Origin: Sulfuritalea sp.
GTDB taxonomy: Bacteria; Pseudomonadota; Gammaproteobacteria; Burkholderiales; Rhodocyclaceae
NCBI GenBank assembly: GCA_021738385.1
Contig: JAIPCF010000027.1
Location: 1 to 33,425 of the forward strand
Direction: 5' to 3'
Length of the DNA stretch: 33,425 nt
In this document: piece by piece, positions 14,861-24,548 of the stretch
Layout: each line of letters starts with the position of its first letter
Position numbering within the stretch: the first letter of the stretch is position 1
The notes under the pieces: model-generated
What the model was told of the DNA's origin: nothing
What the model saw: the letters and a program-made list of their open reading frames with translations, nothing else
Databases searched by the model: none
Translations under genes and position numbers: made by a program

Positions 14861-15860
14861 CTGCGGCTTTGCCGGCGGCATAGCGAACTGCATCCACTCG
14901 CCAACCGGCGACGGGCAACAGCCGCTCCAGCCGCGCTGCTCGTACTGCGTCGTACTCCGGCTTCCAGTTCTCCAGCAGATCCGCGACAGCATCGGGAGCG
15001 TTGCAGACCAGGAGCACATCGCAGCCCGCCACCCAGGCAGCATTTGCGCGCTGAACCATGCCACCCGCGAAACTTGCACCTTCCATCGACAAATCGTCGC
15101 TGAAGATGACGCCATCGAACTTGAACTCCTTACGCAGCATTTCCAGCCAGACCGGCGAGAAACCGGCTGGGCGGGCGTCGACTTGCGGATAAATAACATG
15201 CGCCGGCATCACGGCATCGAGCTTGAGATGGCGATAGGGTTCCATGTCGGGCGCCAAGTCGGAAAAACTGCGCTCATCGACCGGAATGGCCAGATGAGAA
15301 TCCGCCGCAACCCAGCCATGTCCGGGAAAGTGCTTTCCGCAACAGCCCATGCCGGCAGCGCGTAATCCGTCGATCAGTGCACCGGCCAGTTCCGTGACCG
15401 CCTTTGGGTCGCGATGAAATGCGCGATCACCAATGACGCCGCTGGGACCCCAATCAAGATCCAGTACCGGCGTGAAGGAAAAATCGACACCGCACTGGCG
15501 CAGCTCAGCCGCCAACAAATATCCAATATCCGCTGCCGCGGCACAGGCGGATGATGGATCACGATCCCAGGCCTCGCCGAGACGACGCATCGGCGGTACC
15601 TGGGTAAACCCTTCGCGACAGCGCTGCACCCGCCCACCTTCATGATCAATCGCTACCGGCAGTGCCGGCGAGCGTAGCGCATGTATTGAGTTGCACAAAG
15701 CCGTGAGCTGATCCGTGTCACGATAGTTGCGGGCGAACAGGATGACCCCGCCAACCAACGGATTCGCCAGTCGTTCCCGGTCGAGATCAGACAGCGCAAG
15801 GCCTGCGATATCGATCATCAGCGGACCCAGAAGCGATGAATCTGAAGGTTTGGTATTCAT
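14841..15860 (-). CDS. nagZ: Beta-N-acetylhexosaminidase NagZ
   Basis: Cytosolic family 3 glycoside hydrolase that removes N-acetylglucosamine from anhydromuropeptides in peptidoglycan recycling. At 339 residues it is the compact single-domain proteobacterial form. Motifs are IDHEGGRVQR at 71-80, KHFPGHG at 176-182 with the catalytic His of the following loop in ADSH (187-189), and the nucleophile aspartate in FSDDLSM near 253-259. No signal peptide is seen. Its ATG at 15860 overlaps the acpS stop (ATGA), so it is the last gene of the long rpoE-side cluster. Products of this enzyme influence AmpR-type beta-lactamase control in other bacteria; no ampR is in the window. Confidence 0.96.
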   Translation of the reverse strand: MNTKPSDSSLLGPLMIDIAGLALSDLDRERLANPLVGGVILFARNYRDTDQLTALCNSIHALRSPALPVAIDHEGGRVQRCREGFTQVPPMRRLGEAWDRDPSSACAAAADIGYLLAAELRQCGVDFSFTPVLDLDWGPSGVIGDRAFHRDPKAVTELAGALIDGLRAAGMGCCGKHFPGHGWVAADSHLAIPVDERSFSDLAPDMEPYRHLKLDAVMPAHVIYPQVDARPAGFSPVWLEMLRKEFKFDGVIFSDDLSMEGASFAGGMVQRANAAWVAGCDVLLVCNAPDAVADLLENWKPEYDAVRAARLERLLPVAGWRVDAVRYAAGKAAVSQMAA

Positions 15861-16234
15861 GAGGATTCCAGAATCACGAAGGCAACGGCATATTCCTGCT
15901 CGTCGCTGATTGAGAGATGAGCAAGCAACCGTCGCTCGCTGAAATGAGCCGCCAGTTGTGGCGCGAAAACAAAACCCGGTTTACCGAGATCGTCGTGGCT
16001 GACACAGATCTCCGGCAACAGCAAGGGAGTCCGGATGCCTGTGCCGAATGCCTTGCCCAGCGCCTCCTTGGCGGCAAATCGCTTGGCCAGAAAACGCGCC
16101 GGGTCATTGCTGCTGCGACAGGACTCACGCTCTTCAGGTGCCAGCATTTTTTCCAGGCCGCGCTCGCCGTGACGCTGCCAATACTCGGCCATGCGGGCTA
16201 CCGCAACAATATCGGTACCGATACCGAAAATCAT
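15857..16234 (-). CDS. acpS: Holo-[acyl-carrier-protein] synthase
   Basis: Transfers the 4'-phosphopantetheine arm of CoA to the serine of apo-AcpP. 125 residues, normal for AcpS. The magnesium-binding GIGTDIV near the N-terminus (Asp8) and RFAAKEALGKAFG around 52-64 (Glu57) are both present. It follows pdxJ after 37 bp and overlaps nagZ by ATGA, in the same pdxJ-acpS order as E. coli. Its substrate AcpP is encoded about 14 kb away in the fab block of this window. Confidence 0.97.
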   Translation of the reverse strand: MIFGIGTDIVAVARMAEYWQRHGERGLEKMLAPEERESCRSSNDPARFLAKRFAAKEALGKAFGTGIRTPLLLPEICVSHDDLGKPGFVFAPQLAAHFSERRLLAHLSISDEQEYAVAFVILESS

Positions 16235-16271
16235 GCGGACACTGCCGGCAGGATTAGCAGTACTTGCGCGA

Positions 16272-17018
16272 TCAGCATTGCGCCTCGCGCATCAGACGTT
16301 TCATTTCAGCCACTGCCTCACGCATGCCGACAAAGATCGCCCGGCTGACAATTGCATGGCCAATGTGAAGCTCGCGAATTCCAGGCAAGGCCGCTACCGG
16401 CTGAACATTAAAGTAGTTGAGCGCATGACCCGCGTTGAAACGCATGTCGGCAGCTCGAACTGCAGCACCGGCACGACGAATTTTCTCGAGCTCGGCCAAC
16501 ACCGGGGGACTTTCGATATCACGGCCACGACTATAAAACGCATGGGCATAGGGCCCGGTATGGATTTCGCAGACCCGGACACCAATGCGCGCCGCGGCTT
16601 CCACCTGCGGCAACTCTGCGTCGATAAACGCACTCGTCATGATGCCGGCATCGGCCAGTCGTGCGATTACCTCACGCAACCGAGCCTCCTGACCCGCAAC
16701 ATCCAGCCCGCCCTCGGTGGTGATCTCGTGTCGTCCTTCCGGCACCAGCATGGCCATTTCAGGTTTGATCAGACAGGCGATGTCGACCATCTCTTCGGTG
16801 GCCGCCATTTCAAGATTGAGTTTGATGTGAGTCAGTTCACGCAGACGTCGCACGTCGTGATCCTGAATGTGCCTGCGATCCTCCCGAAGATGCACGGTAA
16901 TGCCATCTGCACCGCCCAAATGTGCTTCGACTGCGGCCCATACGGGATCGGGTTCATGCGTCTTTCTTGCCTCGCGTACCGTCGCCACGTGATCGATATT
17001 TACACCAAGTTCAATCAT
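16272..17018 (-). CDS. pdxJ: Pyridoxine 5'-phosphate synthase
   Basis: Condenses 3-amino-2-oxopropyl phosphate with 1-deoxyxylulose 5-phosphate to make pyridoxine 5'-phosphate, in the DXP-dependent vitamin B6 route. 248 residues, TIM barrel. NIDHVATVRE at 7-16, His43 in TVHLREDRRH and Glu70 in KLNLE match the catalytic positions known for E. coli PdxJ; AGHALNYFN lies near 196-204. The start ATG at 17018 has a good ribosome site (GGAGG) 5-6 nt upstream. It is 36 bp after recO in the conserved era-recO-pdxJ-acpS order. Confidence 0.97.
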   Translation of the reverse strand: MIELGVNIDHVATVREARKTHEPDPVWAAVEAHLGGADGITVHLREDRRHIQDHDVRRLRELTHIKLNLEMAATEEMVDIACLIKPEMAMLVPEGRHEITTEGGLDVAGQEARLREVIARLADAGIMTSAFIDAELPQVEAAARIGVRVCEIHTGPYAHAFYSRGRDIESPPVLAELEKIRRAGAAVRAADMRFNAGHALNYFNVQPVAALPGIRELHIGHAIVSRAIFVGMREAVAEMKRLMREAQC

Positions 17019-17054
17019 GCTTCCTCCGCCGCAAAATCAAAAACAGGAAACTGC

Positions 17055-17786
17055 TCACAACTCCTGCAACTCCATGAAAACCCGCCGCGACTGCAAGGGC
17101 TTGCCTCCCATATGATGCGCGATCAACTGACGCATCAATTGCCGGCTTTCCATCCTGGTACGCGGATCCGAATAGTCATCAGCCACCATGTCGAGCAGAG
17201 TCTTGCCGTGCAGGCGGGGCGCCTCGCCCTCTGCCGTGTCGCCAGCGCCGAGATTTTCGACCGGCCCCCGCTCGATCAGGTAAGTGTAGTCACCGTCGGG
17301 TACCACACGCCGGCCTGACGCGATGTCCACATCCAGCGTCAGACCGTAGCCCAGTTCCTTCAGCAAGGTCTTCTCGAAGCGACGCAACTCCGGCGCATCT
17401 GCGGCGCCAGCAGCCAACGCACGCAATGCGGCCGCATAAGCGTCGAACAGTACGCTGTGGGCGTCTTCGCGCGGCAGCATTTTCAGCAGCAGTTCGTTGA
17501 GATAGTAGCCGAGCAACAGACAACGGCCACCCAGCAAGGGCATTCCGCCAAGCCATTCAACCTTCGCCAGCGTCTTGACCTCGCCACCGCCAAACCATCC
17601 CAGTTCCAGCGGCTGAAACGACATCAATGCGCCACGCATCGCGGAACGCGGCCGCCTCGCACCACGCGCCACCAGCGGTACTCGCCCATGATCACGCGTG
17701 AAGACGTCAACCACGAGACTGGTCTCGCTGTAGGGATGAAGATGCAGAACATAGGCCGTCTGGCCGTCGACTCGCTTGCTGCTCAC
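17055..17786 (-). CDS. recO: DNA repair protein RecO
   Basis: Mediates loading of RecA onto gapped single-stranded DNA with RecF and RecR. 243 residues: an N-terminal OB fold (AYVLHLHPYSETSLVVDVFTR, then GRVPLVARGARRPRS) and a helical C-terminal domain (ELRRFEKTLLKELGYGLTLD). The zinc-binding cysteines found in Bacillus-type RecO are absent, as is common in proteobacteria. The start codon is GTG at 17786; no in-frame ATG lies upstream before the era end. It is 44 bp after era. Confidence 0.95.
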   Translation of the reverse strand: MSSKRVDGQTAYVLHLHPYSETSLVVDVFTRDHGRVPLVARGARRPRSAMRGALMSFQPLELGWFGGGEVKTLAKVEWLGGMPLLGGRCLLLGYYLNELLLKMLPREDAHSVLFDAYAAALRALAAGAADAPELRRFEKTLLKELGYGLTLDVDIASGRRVVPDGDYTYLIERGPVENLGAGDTAEGEAPRLHGKTLLDMVADDYSDPRTRMESRQLMRQLIAHHMGGKPLQSRRVFMELQEL

Positions 17787-17830
17787 GATCTCATGCCTGG
17801 CCGCAACGCAAGGAACTCATACTCGGACGC

Positions 17831-18718
17831 TTAATCGTAGCCCAGGCTTTTCAGGGCGCGCTCATCGTCCGCCCAGCCGCCCTTGACCTTGACCCAGGTT
17901 TCAAGCCAGACCTTGCCGCCAAACAGGGTTTCCATTTCCTTGCGCGCATCCGTCGAGATGCGTTTCATCCGTTCGCCCGCTTTACCAATCACGATCGCAC
18001 GGTGTCCGGCTCGGTCAACGATGACTGCTGCATGAATCCGCCGCAACTCGCCTTCCTGCTCGAACTTTTCTATTTCCACCGCAATGCCGTAGGGCAATTC
18101 CTCTCCGAGATTACGAAACAATTTCTCGCGCAAAATCTCCGAAGCCATGAAACGCTCGGAGCGATCGGTAATGTCGTCAGCATCGAATATCGGTGGCGAC
18201 TGCGGCAGGTAGCGAGCAACGGCCGTCAACAGTTCCTTGGTGCCCAGTCCCCTTTCGGCCGACAGCGGCACCAGTTCGGCAAACTCGTGCAGCGCCGAAA
18301 TTTTGGCAATGAACGGCAACAATTCGGACTTTTTTGCGAGCCTGTCTATCTTGTTGATCACCAGCACCACAGGCGTATCCGCGGGCAGCATCTGCAATAT
18401 CTGGTCCTCACCGGGACCCCAGTTGCCCGCTTCAATCACCAGCAGAATCACGTCGACGTCGGCAAAGGTTGAGGTCACACTTCGATTCATCAGCCGATTG
18501 AGCGCATTCTTGTGCGTCATCTGAAAACCCGGCGTATCGACAAAAATAAACTGAGCATCATCCGTGGTCAGAACGCCATGAATACGATGCCGAGTGGTTT
18601 GCGCCTTTTTCGACGTGATGCTGACCTTCGCCCCCACCAGTCGATTGATCAAGGTTGACTTGCCCACATTGGGGCGACCAATGACGGCAAGATAGCCTGT
18701 ACGAAAGTCAGGATTCAT
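17831..18718 (-). CDS. era: GTPase Era
   Basis: Essential GTPase that binds the 3' end of 16S rRNA during 30S maturation. 295 residues. G1 motif GRPNVGKST at 14-22, G2 region [10 protein letters not shown]3 DTPGF, G4 NKID, then the C-terminal KH domain ([20 protein letters not shown]). It overlaps the rnc stop by ATGA, giving the classical coupled rnc-era pair. All key motifs are intact. Confidence 0.98.
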   Translation of the reverse strand: MNPDFRTGYLAVIGRPNVGKSTLINRLVGAKVSITSKKAQTTRHRIHGVLTTDDAQFIFVDTPGFQMTHKNALNRLMNRSVTSTFADVDVILLVIEAGNWGPGEDQILQMLPADTPVVLVINKIDRLAKKSELLPFIAKISALHEFAELVPLSAERGLGTKELLTAVARYLPQSPPIFDADDITDRSERFMASEILREKLFRNLGEELPYGIAVEIEKFEQEGELRRIHAAVIVDRAGHRAIVIGKAGERMKRISTDARKEMETLFGGKVWLETWVKVKGGWADDERALKSLGYD

Positions 18719-19383
18719 TGCTTGATATCGGCCATGGCGCGTTGCGCCGCCTGTTGCTCGGCAATGCGCCGACTGCCTCCCCTACCCGTGCTTCGAATGC
18801 GCAAATCCGGAATAATGCATTCAACTTCAAACTCCTGTGCATGTGCCTCGCCATGCGTGGCGAGCAGCTCATAGCGCGGCAAGGGTAAATGCCTGCCCTG
18901 CAAAATTTCCTGCAGTGCCGTTTTCGGATCCTTGCTGGTGTCGCTGGGATCAATTCGGGCCAACGCCGGCCCATACAGTTTCTCGATCACGCTTCGGCAG
19001 GCATCAAAGCCCGCATCGATATGAATCGCTCCGAAAATCGCCTCCATGGCATCGGCAAGAATCGAGGGGCGGGCAGCTCCACCGCTTTTTAGCTCCCCCT
19101 CGCCGAGAGACAGAAAATCACCCAGATTGAGGTCTCGCGCGATTTCAGCCAGCGACTCCTGCCTCACCAGACTGGCCCGCAGTCGGGATAGCTCGCCTTC
19201 TTTGAGCGCGGCGAAATTGTTGAAAAGTGCTGAGGCGATTACGCAGTTGAGTATCGAGTCGCCAAGAAATTCGAGGCGCTCATTATTTGGAGAACCGAAG
19301 CTGCGATGAGTCAGCGCTTGACTCAGCAACTCAGGTCGGTCAAAACGGTGCCCGAGTGCTGCCTCCAGACGCTTCGACTTCAT
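18715..19383 (-). CDS. rnc: Ribonuclease III
   Basis: Double-strand-specific endoribonuclease for rRNA and mRNA processing. 222 residues. The RNase III signature [10 protein letters not shown] is at 34-43 with catalytic Glu38 and Asp42, and the second acidic set is in [10 protein letters not shown]. The dsRNA-binding domain follows from about 152 and ends [16 protein letters not shown]. The ATG overlaps the upstream stop as TAATG, and its own stop overlaps era by ATGA. Confidence 0.98.
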   Translation of the reverse strand: MKSKRLEAALGHRFDRPELLSQALTHRSFGSPNNERLEFLGDSILNCVIASALFNNFAALKEGELSRLRASLVRQESLAEIARDLNLGDFLSLGEGELKSGGAARPSILADAMEAIFGAIHIDAGFDACRSVIEKLYGPALARIDPSDTSKDPKTALQEILQGRHLPLPRYELLATHGEAHAQEFEVECIIPDLRIRSTGRGGSRRIAEQQAAQRAMADIKQ

Positions 19384-19739
19384 TATTTGGCGCTGCTGCC
19401 CTCGAAATCGAAGACCAGACTGGTATTGCCAAAAAGAGGCACTTTGGAAGAATACGCAAACGAGATCACGATTTCGTCACCCTCTTTGGTGATATCCAGA
19501 TCGGCTCCCGTAACGCTTTTGACGTCGTCGATACTGGATCGCTTGTCAAACGCCGCGCGAACCTGCCCAACCGTCGCCGACTTTAGGCTGTTGTCAGTGG
19601 CGACGCCTTTAATGTGCTTGACCGCATTGCCATATTCCATCCAAGGCGGCAGACACTTCATCGCCAGCAATCCAATCAGACCCAATGCGACTCCGCCCAG
19701 TACGAGACCATTCAGACTCAATCCACGTTGGTATTTCAT
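19383..19739 (-). CDS. DUF4845 small membrane protein
   Basis: A 118-residue protein with one N-terminal hydrophobic segment ([21 protein letters not shown]) resembling a pilin-like anchor, then a soluble domain containing [20 protein letters not shown] and ending [11 protein letters not shown]. It matches the DUF4845 proteins commonly found between lepB and rnc in beta- and gammaproteobacteria; their role is unknown. Two in-frame ATGs occur, at 19745 and 19739. The second is preferred because AGGGG lies 6 nt upstream of it, whereas the first directly abuts that sequence. Confidence 0.88.
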   Translation of the reverse strand: MKYQRGLSLNGLVLGGVALGLIGLLAMKCLPPWMEYGNAVKHIKGVATDNSLKSATVGQVRAAFDKRSSIDDVKSVTGADLDITKEGDEIVISFAYSSKVPLFGNTSLVFDFEGSSAK

Positions 19740-19748
19740 GTTCATCCC

Positions 19749-20537
19749 CTAATGAAACGAGCCGATTCTTTTCAAATCGGAGAAATTGAACCAGATGAAA
19801 AACGCCTTGCCAACCAGGTTTTCGTCAGGAACGAAGCCCCAGAAGCGGCTGTCCTGCGAGTTGTCCCGGTTGTCGCCCATCATGAAATAGTGCCCGGCAG
19901 GAACCTCGCAACTCACTCCCTCGCTATTGTAGTGACATTTGTCGCCATACGGAAAGCGAACTATCTGGCGATTGAAGGGTGGCGCTTCAGCCTCGACAAG
20001 AATTTCGTGCTCCACGCTACCCAGCGTCTCGACGAATCGCGGTGTATAAAACAGGCGATCTCGGTCCAGATAGTCTTCGGTCGCCTTCTGCACGATCTCC
20101 TGGCCGTTAATGGTCAGTTTCTTATTGCGATAAACCACTTTATCGCCCGGCAGGCCAACCACTCGCTTGATGTAATCCAGTGTTTGATCCGGCGGATAAC
20201 GAAAAACCACCACGTCGCCCCGCTGTGGCGAATTGAGTTCGATGATCTTCTTGTTAATGACCGGCAAACGCACGCCGTAGGTATATTTATTGACCAGAAT
20301 GAAATCACCGATCAGCAAGGTCGGGATCATCGAACCGGACGGAATTTTGAAGGGTTCTACCAGAAAGGAGCGCAGCAGAAAAACGGCAAGGATGACCGGG
20401 AAAAAACTGCCGCCATACTCCACCCACCAAGGATCCGCGGCATCAGCGGGACGCTTCTTCCTGGCCCAGAAAAAATCGATGCACCAGATGCTCCCGGTGG
20501 CGAGCACAAGCAAGAAGAGAATCAGAGCGAAGTTCAT
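19749..20537 (-). CDS. lepB: Signal peptidase I
   Basis: Inner-membrane serine protease that removes signal peptides from exported proteins. 262 residues with two N-terminal membrane segments (residues 2-20 and about 45-60), catalytic Ser69 in IPSGSM and general base Lys124 in [12 protein letters not shown]. The late family motif [16 protein letters not shown] is also present. Its ATG overlaps the lepA stop by ATGA. The lepA-lepB pairing is widely conserved. Confidence 0.98.
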   Translation of the reverse strand: MNFALILFLLVLATGSIWCIDFFWARKKRPADAADPWWVEYGGSFFPVILAVFLLRSFLVEPFKIPSGSMIPTLLIGDFILVNKYTYGVRLPVINKKIIELNSPQRGDVVVFRYPPDQTLDYIKRVVGLPGDKVVYRNKKLTINGQEIVQKATEDYLDRDRLFYTPRFVETLGSVEHEILVEAEAPPFNRQIVRFPYGDKCHYNSEGVSCEVPAGHYFMMGDNRDNSQDSRFWGFVPDENLVGKAFFIWFNFSDLKRIGSFH

Positions 20538-22327
20538 TTGTCACCCACTCGTAGCACCGCCAAGAATGCTTCCTGAGGAATTTCCACCCGACCGACCTGT
20601 TTCATGCGCTTCTTGCCAGCCTTCTGCTTCTCCAGCAGCTTTTTCTTGCGCGTAATATCGCCGCCGTAACACTTCGCCAGCACATCCTTGCGCATGGCCT
20701 TGACGTTTTCGCGCGAGACGATTGTCGAACCTATTGCCGCCTGAATGGCGACATCGTACATCTGGCGCGGAATCAGTTCGCGCATCTTGGCGGCCAGTTC
20801 CCGCCCACGATAGGCCGAATTGGCTCGATGCACGATCATCGACAGGGCATCGACCTTCTCGGAGTTGATCAGTATGTCCAGCTTGACCACATCGGCGGCC
20901 CGATATTCCTTGAAGTCGTAGTCAAGCGAAGCGTAACCGCGCGATACAGACTTCAGCCGGTCAAAAAAATCCATGACGACTTCAGCCATCGGCATCTCAT
21001 AAGTCAGCTGGACCTGGCGGCCGTGGTAAGCCATGTTGATCTGCGAGCCGCGCTTGCTTTCGCACAAGGTGATCACTGAGCCGAGATACTCCTGCGGCAC
21101 GAATATCTTTGCAGTAATGATTGGCTCGCGAACTTCCTCCACTTTTTGTGTTTCAGGCAATTTTGAAGGATTCTCTACCTGGATCAGCGAGCCATCGCGC
21201 ATCAGCACCTCGTAGACCACTGTCGGTGCGGTGGTTATCAGGTCTTGATCAAACTCGCGCTCCAATCTTTCCTGCACGATCTCCATGTGCAGCAGGCCGA
21301 GAAATCCACAGCGAAAACCGAACCCGAGCGCTTGGGAAACTTCGGGCTCATAGTGCAAAGAAGCATCATTCAGATGCAGTTTTTCCAGCGAGTCGCGCAG
21401 CGCATCGTACTGATTTGACTCGACCGGATAAAGGCCGGCAAAAACCTGCGGTTTGATTTCCTTGAAGCCCGGCAACGCTTTAAGTGCGCGCCGATCGGCA
21501 GCGGTAACGGTATCGCCGACCTTGGCGGCATCCAGTTCCTTGATACCTGAAATGATGAAGCCGACCTCACCCGCACGCAACTCACTTCGCGTCAGGGATT
21601 TTGGCGTAAAGACGCCAACCTGCTCGCACAAATGCGTGGATCCTGTGGACATCAGCATCAACTTGTCCTTGGCGCGAACAACACCGTCAACAACGCGCAC
21701 CAGCATCACCACACCAACGTAGCTATCAAACCAGGAATCGATGATCAGCGCCTTCAAGGCTTTCGTGGGATCGCCGATTGGGGGCGGAATGCGGCCTATG
21801 ACAGCCTCGATCACATCATCCACGCCCAGGCCGGACTTCGCAGAGCACAGAATGGCATCAGTCGCGTCGATGCCGATTACATCCTCGATCTCCTGTCTAG
21901 CTCCATCAGGATCAGCCGCCGGCAAATCTATTTTGTTGAGTACAGGAACCACCTCAACACCCAAATCCAGCGCGGTATAGCAATTCGCCACCGTTTGCGC
22001 TTCCACGCCCTGGGAGGCATCAACCACCAACAACGCTCCTTCGCAGGCTGAAAGCGAACGGCTGACTTCGTAGGAAAAGTCCACGTGACCCGGGGTATCG
22101 ATCAGGTTGAGGTTGTATATCCTTCCGTCTCGCGCCTTGTAGCTTAGTGCAGCCGTCTGTGCCTTGATGGTAATACCGCGTTCACGCTCGATATCCATCG
22201 AGTCAAGCACTTGCGCTTCCATCTCGCGGTCGGAGAGCCCACCGCAGCGATGGATAATCCGGTCGGCCAGGGTCGATTTACCGTGGTCGATATGGGCAAT
22301 TATGGAGAAATTTCGGATGTGATCCAT
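20534..22327 (-). CDS. lepA: Elongation factor 4 (LepA)
   Basis: Ribosome-bound GTPase of 597 residues, full length for the family. G1 AHIDHGKST at about 11-19, G2 in [11 protein letters not shown]3 DTPGH, G4 NKIDLP, followed by domains II, III, V and the LepA-specific C-terminal domain ([14 protein letters not shown], then [17 protein letters not shown]). It is thought to act in initiation or back-translocation. It begins 70 bp after the glutaredoxin-like gene with a candidate internal promoter in that gap, and it is coupled to lepB. Confidence 0.98.
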   Translation of the reverse strand: MDHIRNFSIIAHIDHGKSTLADRIIHRCGGLSDREMEAQVLDSMDIERERGITIKAQTAALSYKARDGRIYNLNLIDTPGHVDFSYEVSRSLSACEGALLVVDASQGVEAQTVANCYTALDLGVEVVPVLNKIDLPAADPDGARQEIEDVIGIDATDAILCSAKSGLGVDDVIEAVIGRIPPPIGDPTKALKALIIDSWFDSYVGVVMLVRVVDGVVRAKDKLMLMSTGSTHLCEQVGVFTPKSLTRSELRAGEVGFIISGIKELDAAKVGDTVTAADRRALKALPGFKEIKPQVFAGLYPVESNQYDALRDSLEKLHLNDASLHYEPEVSQALGFGFRCGFLGLLHMEIVQERLEREFDQDLITTAPTVVYEVLMRDGSLIQVENPSKLPETQKVEEVREPIITAKIFVPQEYLGSVITLCESKRGSQINMAYHGRQVQLTYEMPMAEVVMDFFDRLKSVSRGYASLDYDFKEYRAADVVKLDILINSEKVDALSMIVHRANSAYRGRELAAKMRELIPRQMYDVAIQAAIGSTIVSRENVKAMRKDVLAKCYGGDITRKKKLLEKQKAGKKRMKQVGRVEIPQEAFLAVLRVGDK

Positions 22328-22394
22328 GGGGGCAACAAAAAAGGCGCTCGTTCAAGCCGCAGAGCACCTTGGAGACCGAAAAAGCAAGGGGCGA

Positions 22395-22400
22395 ATTTTA
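22395..22400 (-). promoter_or_regulatory. Candidate -10 element for lepA
   Basis: On the minus strand CCGGTAAAATTCGCCCC contains TAAAAT, 67 nt before the lepA ATG. It overlaps the TAA stop of the glutaredoxin-like gene. The -35 region at 16-17 bp is weak. It would let the lepA-nagZ part be transcribed independently of the sigma-E operon. Confidence 0.35.
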
Positions 22401-22682
22401 CCGGAAAGTGTTCAAATACTCACGCACTTTCACCGTATCAAGAAAGTAGCGACAGAGTTCTCGACCTTCGCTATCGACCAGTACTGGAACCAGTTCGTCG
22501 TACTTCGCGACTAGCTGCGGATCTCCATCAACATCGGTTACCACTATATTGAAATACGGTAGCTCAGGCTCGCTGCGCATGACTTCCAGCGCAGCGAGCA
22601 TGTCGTGGCACAGATGGCAATAGTCACGGCTGAACAGTTTTAGTTCCAGCAACTGCTTCTCGCCAGCAGGGCTATTTATCAC
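22398..22682 (-). CDS. Glutaredoxin-like thioredoxin-fold protein (DUF836 type)
   Basis: A 94-residue small redox protein. The CHLC active-site motif (Cys22, Cys25) follows LELKLFSRDY, and the cis-proline segment is DELVPVLVD near 62-70. This CxxC small-glutaredoxin form is often found next to lepA in beta- and gammaproteobacteria. The start is GTG at 22682, since no ATG occurs before the CxxC motif; it overlaps the mucD end by 11 bp and has AGGGAG close upstream. The partner is unknown. Confidence 0.85.
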   Translation of the reverse strand: MINSPAGEKQLLELKLFSRDYCHLCHDMLAALEVMRSEPELPYFNIVVTDVDGDPQLVAKYDELVPVLVDSEGRELCRYFLDTVKVREYLNTFR

Positions 22683-24105
22683 CGACTCCCTTGATGGTCA
22701 CAAATGTTTGCGAATTGCCCCGGCGTACCAGCAGCGTTATCGTTGCACTCTTGTCTACGCCCTGCAGCAGGTCATTGAACTGGCGGATGGATTTAATATC
22801 GGTCTGCCGCCCCTGGGCAATCACCGACAGAATGATGTCGCCAGCCCTCAGTTCTGTGCGCGTCCCTGCATTTCTGACTTCCTCGACGATCAAGCCATGC
22901 CGAATGCCCAGCACCCGCTTCTGCTCCGCCGTCGGCACAGCCAGTACCAGACCTAGTCGATTGGCTGCTGCAGGTTCTGCCGATTTTTCCTTGGAACCAG
23001 AACTGTTCGGATCGTCCTCATCGTCGGGTACCGCACCCACGGTCACACTCAGGTCCTTGTTTCCGCCATTTCTCCAGACCTGAACAATGACCTTGGTTCC
23101 AGGCCGAGTCGATCCCACCATGCGCGGCAAATCGCTGGATTCGGCCACCGCCTTGCCATCGAAACGAAGAATGATGTCACCGACTTGCATGCCGGCCTTG
23201 TCGGCTGCGGTTCCTTTTTCAACAGAAGCAACCAGCGCACCCTGAGGCTTTGGCAGCTTGAAGGATTCCGCCAGTTCCTTGTTGACGTCCTGAATGCCGA
23301 TACCCAAGCGGCCACGACTCACCTTTCCCTTGTCTCTCAGCTGCTTCTGGATATCCATGGCCAGATCGATGGGAATCGAAAATGACAAACCCATTGAGCC
23401 GCCGGATCGTGAGTAGATCTGCGAATTGATGCCGATCACCTCGCCTTTCATGTTGAACAGCGGCCCTCCAGAATTGCCTGGATTAATCGCCACATCCGTC
23501 TGGATAAAGGGCACGTAGTTCTCGTGAGTCAGCGAACGTCCGGTGGCACTCACAATCCCGGCGGTCACCGTGTTCTCGAAACCGAAAGGAGAGCCGATCG
23601 CCACCACCCATTCACCTACCCTGAGCTTTGTCGAATCGCCGAGCTTGACCACTTTAAGATTGCTTGCCTCAATCTTTATCAGCGCAACATCGGTACGCTT
23701 GTCGGCCCCTAGCACCTTGGCTTGAAATTCCCGCTTGTCTGAAAGCTTTACCAACACCTCGTCGGCGCCGGAGACAACATGGGCATTGGTCAAAATGTGA
23801 CCCTCGGCGCTCACAATGAATCCGGAACCCAGCGAGCGATTCTTGAACTCCTGTGGCACGCCAGGAATATTCGGAATCTGACCGGGAAAGAAGCGACGCA
23901 GAAGCTCCTGCATGTCCTGGTCGCCGTCAAATGAAAACGGGTGAACGCCCCTCCGTCCTTTGATCACCTGAGTCGTGCTGATATTGACCACAGCAGCACC
24001 TTGTTGTTCTACCAATTCAGTAAAGTCTGGCAGGTCACCTGCCTGCGCTTGAACTGAAACCAACGAGGACAGCGCAATTACCAATGCGATGAATAGTCTC
24101 TTCAT
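22672..24105 (-). CDS. mucD: Periplasmic serine protease MucD (HtrA/DegP family)
   Basis: Envelope quality-control protease and chaperone. 477 residues: signal peptide 1-22 (FIALVIALSSLVSVQAQA), trypsin-like domain with His109 (TNAHVV), Asp139 (RTDVALI) and Ser212 (NPGNSGGP), then PDZ1 (GRLGIGIQDV onward) and PDZ2 (NRLGLVLAVP onward). The ATG at 24105 overlaps the rseC stop by ATGA; a longer frame upstream only covers rseC. In Pseudomonas the order algU-mucA-mucB-mucC-mucD is the same, so it is probably co-transcribed with rpoE and feeds back on envelope stress. Confidence 0.96.
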   Translation of the reverse strand: MKRLFIALVIALSSLVSVQAQAGDLPDFTELVEQQGAAVVNISTTQVIKGRRGVHPFSFDGDQDMQELLRRFFPGQIPNIPGVPQEFKNRSLGSGFIVSAEGHILTNAHVVSGADEVLVKLSDKREFQAKVLGADKRTDVALIKIEASNLKVVKLGDSTKLRVGEWVVAIGSPFGFENTVTAGIVSATGRSLTHENYVPFIQTDVAINPGNSGGPLFNMKGEVIGINSQIYSRSGGSMGLSFSIPIDLAMDIQKQLRDKGKVSRGRLGIGIQDVNKELAESFKLPKPQGALVASVEKGTAADKAGMQVGDIILRFDGKAVAESSDLPRMVGSTRPGTKVIVQVWRNGGNKDLSVTVGAVPDDEDDPNSSGSKEKSAEPAAANRLGLVLAVPTAEQKRVLGIRHGLIVEEVRNAGTRTELRAGDIILSVIAQGRQTDIKSIRQFNDLLQGVDKSATITLLVRRGNSQTFVTIKGVGDK

Positions 24106-24548
24106 GATTGTTCCTTGAAACGTCTTTGAGGGGATTGAATTTGCAGCGTGTAGGGATTGCTGACGTATCTGGCCCGCAACTCTTTGATTCGCAACAAGGC
24201 AAGGCCACACCCCAGACCGATCAGTGCCCCCAAAGCAGCCGCAAGATCGCCGGCCAGGGACTGACCGACGGCCGCACCGATAATCACAAACAGGACCGGT
24301 ATCACATACGAAGCCAGGGATGCTTGCCACAGCGTGCCTTCGGCCACGACAAGCTGTACACGATCGCCCACCCGAGCTCCGATGGAATTTTCCAGTCGGT
24401 AGCGGCGAGGCCCGGCGCTAAAGCCAAGCAGACTGTCCTGACAGGCCTCGGGAGTCTGGCAATTGCTACACGCGGAAGCGCGTCTGGGCACTTCAACCCA
24501 GACCTGACTATCAGATGCCTTCACTACTACCGCATCGCACTGACTCAT
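24102..24548 (-). CDS. rseC: RseC/MucC-family sigma-E regulator
   Basis: A 148-residue inner-membrane protein. The N-terminal cytoplasmic part carries a cysteine cluster, CSNCQTPEAC (Cys27, Cys30, Cys35), preceded by VWVEVPRRASA. Two helices follow (LASYVIPVLFVIIGAAVG and LAAALGALIGLGCGLALL). RseC proteins modulate sigma E and are linked to redox systems such as SoxR reduction. It is coupled by ATGA overlaps to rseB upstream and mucD downstream. Confidence 0.92.
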   Translation of the reverse strand: MSQCDAVVVKASDSQVWVEVPRRASACSNCQTPEACQDSLLGFSAGPRRYRLENSIGARVGDRVQLVVAEGTLWQASLASYVIPVLFVIIGAAVGQSLAGDLAAALGALIGLGCGLALLRIKELRARYVSNPYTLQIQSPQRRFKEQS